The notes under the pieces: generated by a model | The model's database searches: none | Seen by the model: the letters and a program-made list of their open reading frames with translations, nothing else | What the model was told of the DNA's origin: nothing | Part shown: piece after piece, positions 7,847-12,560 of the stretch | Numbering within the stretch: position 1 is the stretch's first letter | How the letters are laid out: every line of letters starts with the position of its first letter | Position numbers and translations under genes: made by a program | DNA from: Bacteroidia bacterium | GTDB lineage: Bacteria > Bacteroidota > Bacteroidia > Bacteroidales > VadinHA17 | Length of the DNA stretch: 12,560 nucleotides | Direction: 5' to 3' | Assembly: GCA_026391515.1 (NCBI GenBank) | Contig: JAPLEC010000150.1 | Coordinates: 1-12,560 of the forward strand

Positions 7847-8225
7847 ACAATGATGAGTTTTAATTGGATAGTTATGGGATTTATAATGGCAGTTAAGGTT
7901 TTACAAAAAGAATTGAAGGCTATAATCAATTTCTCAAAAGCCAAAGTTGATATATTTGAGAATATCCTCTTAACAGATGTACAAAATAGTTTTATTTGCT
8001 ATCAAATCATTAGCAAAATTAAATCTTAATTGAATCAAATGCAAGTATTTATTTGCTACGGTTGGACAGAATCCTAAAGTCAGGATTTATGAGATTTAGC
8101 TATATTATCATATCTACAAGCAATAATTCTGTCGAAGGAAGGTTGAAAATGGAGGAGGAGAGTTCGATACTTCATATATGTTAGAAGACATAAGCAAAGA
8201 GTGAGGATCTTTTTGATTAGGTTTT

Positions 8226-8300
8226 CATAATATCCAAAGAGAGGAACACTTCAAACGTGCTCTTGAAGTTGCCGCTGCCTGGGGACATAATATTATAGTG
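8226..8300 (+). pseudogene. Short relic of a ComM/YifB-type Mg-chelatase-like ATPase
   Basis: This frame reads HNIQREEHFKRALEVAAAWG followed by HNIIV. In ComM (YifB) proteins the segment just before the Walker A P-loop reads very similarly: xxVKGQEHxKRALEVAAAGGHNIILIGPPG. The match covers about 25 codons and stops exactly where the P-loop should begin; upstream it breaks at a frame change and stop near 8218. An intact ComM is about 510 residues, so only a twentieth remains. GGHN reads WGHN here, and GQE reads REE, which fits unconstrained drift. The functional copy, if present, is elsewhere. Confidence 0.55.
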
Positions 8301-8344
8301 TTATATACAATTTATTTTTAGTTAATTGGCTTCCCAAAATAAAT

Positions 8345-8375
8345 TTGACTTTGGCTTAAACAATGTGTAATTTTG
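8345..8375 (+). promoter_or_regulatory. Promoter-like site upstream of the lipoprotein gene
   Basis: TTGAC (8345-8349) and TAATTTTG (8368-8375), a perfect TAnnTTTG box, are 23 bases apart start to start. Transcription would begin near 8382, giving a leader of about 135 bases. It is one of three copies of a 39-base motif (8338-8376; also 11595-11633 and 11920-11958) that share the spacer core ACTTTGGCTTA and GTGTAA. Confidence 0.55.
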
Positions 8376-8516
8376 GAATAAAAGATTAAAAGTACTGAAT
8401 ATGTTTTTATGCGCCTTTCTTGGTATGAATATGAGCAATTTTGGTTAACATGTAAACGAGTTGGCAGCAATTATTACTTAGGAAATTAATAGATTGATTA
8501 ACTTAAAAAAATAAAT

Positions 8517-9137
8517 ATGAAAAAAATTTCAAGTCTAATTTTATTGATTATTATGATTTGCATAATTTCTAATTGTCATAATAAAAAGAACCAATATTCA
8601 AATGTAACGCCTATAAATACAAGTCAAGAAGCAATTAGCGTTGACACATCTTCTAAGATTGGTTTTTCTAAATCAACTGACTCAATTGTGTTTGATAACG
8701 AGAATTATAAAATTATAATTAGTCCGGATGACCAATATGGATGTGATTCAATAGGTGTATATAATAAATTCAAGAAAAAATCATTTTCAATTGACGAAGG
8801 AGATTCATATTATTTTGCAGTTGTCGATAGTTTTATAATTGTTGATAGTGGAACAGGTGTATCTGGGAGGGGACTTTCTATTTATAATTTGAATAGTGCA
8901 AAAATAGTTTTCTCAGATAGGTATGAGGGCGAATTGGTAATAGATAATAAATCAGTTAAGTTTTTAAAAAAAGTTGAAATTTATGATATTCCTGATAGTA
9001 CTAAACTGCCAAAATTTCCTGATGAATGGAAAGACGTTGATATTCCCAAAGGATATGTCAAAGTACAAATATTCAACTTAATAGATATGAAATTAATAGA
9101 GACTGGACAATACGAATGTTGGGAATTTGGTGATTAG
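8517..9137 (+). CDS. Putative lipoprotein of unknown function
   Basis: I do not recognise the family. The 206-residue product starts with two lysines and a hydrophobic stretch (residues 4-18) ending at C20 in IISNC, which would be the lipidated cysteine; asparagine at -1 is less usual than Ser, Ala or Gly, so lipidation is likely but not certain. Residues 21-50 are Ser/Thr/Asn-rich, as in a lipoprotein linker. The remainder alternates short polar and hydrophobic segments, suggesting mostly beta structure (for example DSYYFAVVDSFIIVDSGTG, 96-114). Only two further cysteines (C76, C201) are present. The gene is markedly richer in AAA, ATT and AAT codons than sppA or radC, so transfer from an AT-richer source or low expression is plausible. 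It stands alone with long gaps on both sides. Confidence 0.7.
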   Translation: MKKISSLILLIIMICIISNCHNKKNQYSNVTPINTSQEAISVDTSSKIGFSKSTDSIVFDNENYKIIISPDDQYGCDSIGVYNKFKKKSFSIDEGDSYYFAVVDSFIIVDSGTGVSGRGLSIYNLNSAKIVFSDRYEGELVIDNKSVKFLKKVEIYDIPDSTKLPKFPDEWKDVDIPKGYVKVQIFNLIDMKLIETGQYECWEFGD

Positions 9138-9880
9138 CACTAATCTTTTCCCATCTTTATAATCCGTTATATTTATTTCATTAAACTTCCAAAAACTGAC
9201 ATTTTCACCTATTGATAATTTGATTACACCAGCAAGTTCATTATCATGAGAAGCTTCTTGAGGTTGATAGAGTTTATGTTAAATGGAATTCAAATCGATT
9301 CCAAGTTGTAAAAACTATTAAGATGCAAGATTTTCAGGTTGTCATTTCTTTGTGAAAAATCCAATGACTTGCAGTATTAGATAATTTTATTTTCTTATAA
9401 AGTTATGAAATTAACATAATTAGGTTGATCTAATGGGATGTTTAAAAAACGGCATTTACTTCTAATACTACTACAAAAAGTATTTTGCAGCGAGACATAT
9501 TTATTCAACAATAGGAGGTGCTGCTTTTCTATACTGTTAAATGGACAAAGTGTGACTATATAAAATCATTATAGAATATTGCATAATATTTTATGAAAAG
9601 GCCAAAAAATTTTGACAAGATGACTAAATCCATTGACATAAATCCTCGTAATTGCTTGCCTTAAACTATAAGATTACCGACCTTTGATTAGGCGCTAATG
9701 ATGAAATCAGAAACATCTATTGTTGCAATAAAGCCCCCAGGTATAAACACTCTGCGGGCTTTGTTATTAATGTGAAGAATTATTACATTCTATCCATAAT
9801 GACTATCCTTGATTATCTGATTTATTTTTCTGAAATTTGATTCTGAGGCATTTTCATTTATTACATTAATTTAGATTTTT
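9138..9880. other. 743-base gap, no intact gene
   Basis: No frame supports a gene. A 43-codon stretch at 9224-9355 (plus strand) ends in a stop and reads protein-like in its middle (LLEVDRVYVKWNSNRFQVVK), but it has no start codon before codon 34 and no family I can name; it may be a relic tail. A hairpin at 9731-9763 looks like a terminator. The rest is AT-rich without visible repeats. Confidence 0.5.
9731..9763. terminator. Terminator-like hairpin upstream of the LolA-like gene
   Basis: AAAGCCC, a mismatched C, and CAG pair with CTG, a mismatched C, and GGGCTTT around an 11-base loop. The stem ends in AAA/TTT but the following U-run is short (TTTGTTATT), so it is a plausible, possibly bidirectional terminator rather than a certain one. 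It lies about 600 bases after the lipoprotein gene. Confidence 0.5.
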
Positions 9881-10582
9881 ATGAAAAAGTTTATTTTGAT
9901 CACAATATATTTTCTTTCAGCCATTGTTATGAATGCTCAATCGCTTGAAGAAATAGTTAACAAGTACACTATCGCTAATAAGCTGGACAAGATCTCAAAC
10001 ATTAAAACATTGAAGATCACCGCAAAAATATCAATGAAGGGTACGGAAATGCCGATGGAAATGTGGATGAAAAATCCTGATAAATTCAGGACTGTCACCA
10101 GTATGAAAGGATCAGAGATGATTCAGGTTTTTGACGGTGAAAAAGGATATATGATCAATTCCGCTTTGGGTTCAAACGAGCCGAAAGAAATGACACCAGA
10201 GCAGATAAAAGAATTTCAGAGAGGCAATTATCTAATTAACACTGTTAAAAACTTTCTGGATGATGGACAGCTCACACTTATTGGGGAAGACAATGTCCTT
10301 GGAAAGCCTGTTTACAAGATTAAAGCTGTTCTTGAAAAAGGTTTTGATTCTAATATGTTTATTGACAAAGATTCTTATCTTATTATCAGGAATACAATAG
10401 TTACTTACAAAGGAGGAATACCTACCTCTATTAATTACTATCCATCAGATTATACTGAATTCGACGGAGTACTGCTCCCGATGAAAACAATTCGATCTAT
10501 TGGAAGGATGGAATCTGTCATGACTTTTACAAATGTAGAAGTAGATGTTCCTATTGATGATAATGTGTTTAAGATTAAATAG
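9881..10582 (+). CDS. Secreted LolA-like (outer membrane lipoprotein-sorting type) protein
   Basis: The 233-residue product has a classic signal peptide: MKKF, a hydrophobic core (residues 4-16) and a likely cut after A19 (VMNA-Q), so it should be periplasmic. The mature part looks like the LolA/LolB unclosed beta-barrel fold: KTLKITAKISMKGTEMPMEM (42-61), then MKNPDKFRTVTSMKGSEMIQVFDGEKGYMI (63-92), with the strand order and the FDG-E/KGY turn typical of Bacteroidota LolA-like proteins, and later VYKIKAVLEKG and FIDKDSYLIIRN (160-171). It is not a bona fide LolA by gene context: no lolB, ftsK or other sorting gene is near. Binding of a hydrophobic ligand is a family-based guess. It is flanked by gaps of 743 and 168 bases, so it is probably transcribed alone. 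Confidence 0.75.
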   Translation: MKKFILITIYFLSAIVMNAQSLEEIVNKYTIANKLDKISNIKTLKITAKISMKGTEMPMEMWMKNPDKFRTVTSMKGSEMIQVFDGEKGYMINSALGSNEPKEMTPEQIKEFQRGNYLINTVKNFLDDGQLTLIGEDNVLGKPVYKIKAVLEKGFDSNMFIDKDSYLIIRNTIVTYKGGIPTSINYYPSDYTEFDGVLLPMKTIRSIGRMESVMTFTNVEVDVPIDDNVFKIK

Positions 10583-10750
10583 CCTACTTTGAGAATTGAA
10601 GAAATACAAAAGTTCCTGGGAAGGGCACTTAAGGTCATTAGATAAGACTATGCCAAAATCGGCAAATTAAAACACCTACTATACACTTTCAAATTTACGT
10701 CATAATTAACCAAAAGGCAATTTTATTCAATAATATAAATATATAATACA

Positions 10751-11098
10751 ATGAAAAATCTAAAAGAAAGATTTAGGCTAAATGGCCTGCCTTACACTTT
10801 AGTGAAAAGGAATGAAGTAGTAGCACTATATGGAATTGGTGGAACCTATTCTTAAGAAATACATCACTGGGAAGTATGTAAAATATACATACGTAATGAT
10901 AAATACGGAATTAGGGAAGCAATCTCCTCAAACGAAAAATTTGGCAGGGACCTCAGCAGGTGCTTTAAAAATGAAGAATCTGCTTTGCAATATTTTGACG
11001 AGTTGACCAACAGGCTAAAACTGTGTCAAGGGGTGCCAAAAGTTGTGTCAGGGGTACAAGAAAATGAGAAAGTAATACCAGAGGTTAGCTTCGCATAG
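10751..11098 (+). pseudogene. Small gene of unknown family broken by one in-frame stop
   Basis: From the ATG at 10751 one frame stays open for 116 codons except for a single TAA at codon 35 (10853-10855), ending at TAG 11096-11098. Both sides read as one protein: before the stop LPYTLVKRNEVVALYGIGG (13-31), after it IYIRNDKYGIREAISSNEKF (46-65), then LSRCFKNEESALQYFDELT (71-89) and a tail VPKVVSGVQENEKVIPE. The amino-acid-like composition on both sides and the absence of other stops make a recent point mutation likely. I cannot name the family, though the wording feels like a conserved Bacteroidota hypothetical protein. The upstream 168 bases are AT-rich with no clear promoter box. A restart after codon 35 would make a protein without its N-terminal third. 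Confidence 0.65.
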
Positions 11099-11130
11099 TC
11101 TCCATGCCTCTATAATAAAAATGAACGCAT

Positions 11131-11166
11131 ATCCATACATCCAATGCTATAGGGTTTTGTATGGAT
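11131..11166. terminator. Inverted repeat between the broken gene and the EthD gene
   Basis: ATCCATACA (11131-11139) pairs perfectly with TGTATGGAT (11158-11166), a 9-base stem with an 18-base loop. It sits between converging reading frames, where a terminator would be expected, but no U-run follows on either strand, so the role is uncertain. Confidence 0.35.
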
Positions 11167-11205
11167 GGACGATTAAGAGTGCAACCCGAACACCTTTTTC
11201 CCTGG

Positions 11206-11514
11206 TCAAAGTTCTACAATCTCTCCGATCTGGATAATTACATCTTTTGTATAGTTAGGCATATCATCTGTCAGTGTTTTACCATGTTCAGCCATTCCCT
11301 TCTGGAATTGCTCCATGGTTTTAAAGGTCAAATAGGCAATAGCAAAATATGGAGCAGGACCTTCCATTCCGGCTATTCCTGCATCCAGTTCAATTTTTTG
11401 CATACCATAGGGTTCAAGCAATTTTTTTGCCAGCGGAATATGATTCTTTTTGTAATAGTCCATGTTGAACCAATTGTCGCCTGACTGCGGATAAAGAACA
11501 ACTACACGGATCAT
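11206..11514 (-). CDS. EthD family protein (ferredoxin-like dimeric alpha-beta barrel)
   Basis: At 102 residues this matches the usual size of EthD-family proteins, small alpha-beta barrel proteins. The founding member is needed for ethyl tert-butyl ether breakdown; most members have no known activity, though some relatives are small-molecule cyclases or monooxygenases. Visible marks are the N-terminal strand IRVVVLYP (2-9), FNMDYYKKNHIPLAKKLL (16-33), where the DYY-xxxHIP motif is diagnostic, FAIAYLTFKTMEQFQKGM (57-74) and HGKTLTDDMPNYT (77-89), matching the conserved D-x-PN-[YF]-T end. It carries no signal peptide, so it is cytoplasmic. A promoter-like site lies about 80 bases upstream of the start at 11514. 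The pathway it serves cannot be told from its neighbours. Confidence 0.88.
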   Translation of the reverse strand: MIRVVVLYPQSGDNWFNMDYYKKNHIPLAKKLLEPYGMQKIELDAGIAGMEGPAPYFAIAYLTFKTMEQFQKGMAEHGKTLTDDMPNYTKDVIIQIGEIVEL

Positions 11515-11595
11515 AATTTTAATTAGTAAATTTTATTATTAATAGGATTTCAGATTTTCAAAGGCATAATAAGTTGTTGAAATCTTATAGATTGA

Positions 11596-11626
11596 CCAAG
11601 TTACACCCTTTTTAAGCCAAAGTTAA
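11596..11626 (-). promoter_or_regulatory. Promoter-like site of the EthD gene
   Basis: On the minus strand TTAAC (11626-11622) and TAACTTGG (11603-11596) stand 23 bases apart start to start. The -7 box matches TAnnTTTG except one base. The site is part of the 39-base shared motif at 11633-11595. Transcription would begin near 11589, about 75 bases before the ATG at 11514. Confidence 0.5.
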
Positions 11627-11653
11627 GTTTATTTCAGCAGGTCGATTTAAACG

Positions 11654-11684
11654 AAAAAAGCCCCGGAGCTGATTTCCGAGGGCT
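11654..11684 (-). terminator. Rho-independent terminator of the small membrane protein gene
   Basis: On the minus strand AGCCC, a bulged T and CGGA pair with TCCG and GGGCT around a 7-base loop, followed by a run of six T (11659-11654, one of them paired). It lies 17 bases past the stop of the gene at 11701-11901 and upstream of the EthD promoter, so it separates the two transcripts. Confidence 0.8.
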
Positions 11685-11700
11685 GAGGGCCGTGACAAAC

Positions 11701-11901
11701 TTATTTATTATCTGTTTTTTTTGCCTTTGACCATTGAGAAAATCGAGTTAATGCAACACCTAGTGATATGCCCAACAAAAGAATAAACCAAAAACCAGCA
11801 TCATTTGGTTTACTTTCAATTTTTGAATAGAAAACCATATACATACTAAATGTTATTATTACTGGAAACAATGCAACCATTATTCCTTTACTCTTTTCCA
11901 T
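11701..11901 (-). CDS. Small two-helix membrane protein of unknown function
   Basis: The 66-residue product has two hydrophobic segments: about 7-25 (IMVALFPVIITFSMYMVFY) and 37-54 (GFWFILLLGISLGVALTRF), joined by a short polar loop (SKIESKPNDA). Both ends are lysine-rich (MEKSK, and SKAKKTDNK at the end), so both termini are probably cytoplasmic by the positive-inside rule. I recognise no family. It is credible as a gene because it has a promoter-like site just upstream (-7 box 11928-11921), a start at 11901 about 13 bases after the predicted transcript start, and a strong terminator just after the stop. Confidence 0.7.
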   Translation of the reverse strand: MEKSKGIMVALFPVIITFSMYMVFYSKIESKPNDAGFWFILLLGISLGVALTRFSQWSKAKKTDNK

Positions 11902-11920
11902 GTTGTTAAGTTTTAATTAG

Positions 11921-11951
11921 CAAATTTACACCTTATATAAGCCAAAGTCAA
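11921..11951 (-). promoter_or_regulatory. Promoter-like site of the small membrane protein gene
   Basis: On the minus strand TTGAC (11951-11947) and TAAATTTG (11928-11921), a perfect TAnnTTTG box, stand 23 bases apart start to start. It belongs to the shared 39-base motif (11958-11920). The predicted leader is very short, about 13 bases. Confidence 0.6.
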
Positions 11952-12083
11952 TTTTATTTGCCTGGATTATCCATTCCTTAACAAGGTGCATGCTTATTCC
12001 TGCCTGGGCATCTTGGTTTTATCCAGCAAAATACCCGGAGTATTTTGAATGAGGACCTGTACCACACACTTTCGACTGAATAA

Positions 12084-12107
12084 AAAGGCCTGCTGATTAG
12101 AGCAAGC
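12084..12107 (-). terminator. Terminator-like hairpin on the minus strand, no gene before it
   Basis: On the minus strand GCTTGCT (12107-12101) pairs with AGCAGGC (12094-12088) with one G-T wobble and a 6-base loop, followed by a run of T (CTTTTTA). The wobble becomes a mismatch on the plus strand, so the minus orientation is favoured. No minus-strand gene ends upstream of it in this window, so it may be a leftover. Confidence 0.45.
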
Positions 12108-12198
12108 TTAAAAAACCAATAAGAAAATGTATTTCCCCCATAATAAATGATACCTTTAGTATTTTAAGTATATGTCACAAACCAAAATCCTCCTTTAA

Positions 12199-12560
12199 AT
12201 GCGGCAATTGAAAATAATCGAGCAGGTTACCAACAGGGAGAGCTTATCCATGGACAAATACCTGCATGAGATAGCCAAGATTAAACTGATTAGCGTAGAA
12301 GAAGAAGTTTCTCTCGCCAGAAGGATACATAAGGGGGATCTGGAGGCACGGGATTGTTTGATAAATGCAAATCTCAGATTTGTTATATCTGTTGCAAAGC
12401 AATATCAGAACCTGGGCTTGAGTCTTGCGGATTTGATCAATGAGGGGAATCTTGGTTTGATCGAAGCAGCGCAACGATTTGACGAAACGAGAGGCTTTAA
12501 GTTTATATCTTATGCTGTTTGGTGGATCAGACAAGGTATTATTTATGCACTGGCCAAACA
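12199..12560 (+). CDS. RpoD-type sigma-70 factor, 3' end outside window
   Basis: Sigma factors of this type guide RNA polymerase to promoters. About 120 residues are present, starting MRQLKIIEQVTNRESLSMDK, as Bacteroidota RpoD proteins do, without a region 1.1. Region 1.2 is DKYLHEIAKIKLISVEEEV, and region 2 shows NANLRFVISVAKQYQNLGLS, LADLINEGNLGLIEAAQRFD and ETRGFKFISYAVWWIRQ, the -10 recognition and melting helices. The match is strong, but the part after WWIRQ reads GIIYALAK where the primary factor normally has SILQALAEQ. I therefore think it is a paralog (group 2) rather than the main housekeeping factor. The rest lies beyond the right edge. The upstream gap of about 300 bases has no clear TAnnTTTG box at the right distance. 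Confidence 0.9.
   Translation, partial: MRQLKIIEQVTNRESLSMDKYLHEIAKIKLISVEEEVSLARRIHKGDLEARDCLINANLRFVISVAKQYQNLGLSLADLINEGNLGLIEAAQRFDETRGFKFISYAVWWIRQGIIYALAK

Larger units (their letters stand above)
7847..8516. other. 670-base gap with relics, no intact gene
   Basis: AT-rich, with stops in all frames. It contains a short ComM relic at 8226-8300 and a promoter-like site at 8345-8375. Another ACTTTGGCTT core occurs near 7937-7947 on the minus strand, upstream of the methyltransferase, but without a -7 box at the right distance. A 30-codon reading frame from about 8089 has no recognisable content. I read the gap as decayed former coding sequence. Confidence 0.6.

Noticed and set aside
11920..12052. 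On the minus strand the 11958-11920 motif can also be read as the end of a protein (HLVKEWIIQANKIDFGLYKV then stop), and the other copies likewise give NK-x-[DN]-FGL-x-x-V then stop.
   Set aside because: The frame has a stop about 30 codons upstream of that end and no start, and the upstream sequence of the other copies does not resemble it. The promoter reading explains the exact box distance, orientation and position before genes better, though a relic gene end is not fully excluded.
12244..12534. Long open frame on the minus strand.
   Set aside because: It is the shadow of the clear sigma factor reading frame on the plus strand.
1..12560. CRISPR array, insertion sequence transposase or integrase.
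   Set aside because: No regularly spaced repeats and no transposase or recombinase motifs were seen on either strand.

Overview
The window looks like a chromosomal segment of a Bacteroidota bacterium, probably of the Bacteroidia. The evidence is the protein family variants (the short RpoD-type sigma factor, and the Bacteroidota forms of HPPK and S20), the lack of clear Shine-Dalgarno sequences before most starts, and several promoter-like sites of the Bacteroidota type (TTG near -33 and TAnnTTTG near -7, 23 bases start to start). The order sppA-lpxK, radC, rpsT also fits. The species cannot be named from the sequence.

Left part (1-4200) is conserved core. An sppA-lpxK pair runs leftward (membrane protease, then the lipid A 4'-kinase, cut by the window edge). 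A divergent folK (folate synthesis) runs rightward. radC and rpsT (ribosomal protein S20) run leftward. Two C/G-rich imperfect inverted-repeat elements of a dispersed type lie between these genes.

The character changes at about 4207. Directly upstream of rpsT lies only the 3' end of a tRNA gene (T-arm and acceptor strand, most like tRNA-Glu). No matching 5' half is visible in the window. To its right come lineage-specific genes, long gaps and gene relics: a large TIR / membrane-segment / TolB-like / TPR protein, a class I SAM methyltransferase, a 25-codon ComM (Mg-chelatase-like ATPase) relic, an AT-rich orphan lipoprotein, a secreted LolA-like protein, a small gene broken by an in-frame stop, an EthD-family protein and a two-helix membrane protein. 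I read this as an accessory, partly decayed region whose left edge is the tRNA fragment. No integrase is visible and the right edge was not found.

The window ends inside a rightward RpoD-type sigma factor gene, complete at its N-terminus but cut after about 120 residues.

The most interesting points are the TIR protein, built like receptor cyclases but with a TIR domain in the cyclase's place, and three promoter-like sites sharing not only the consensus boxes but also most of the spacer. The latter hints at co-regulation of the lipoprotein, the EthD protein and the small membrane protein, or at a mobile or duplicated promoter.
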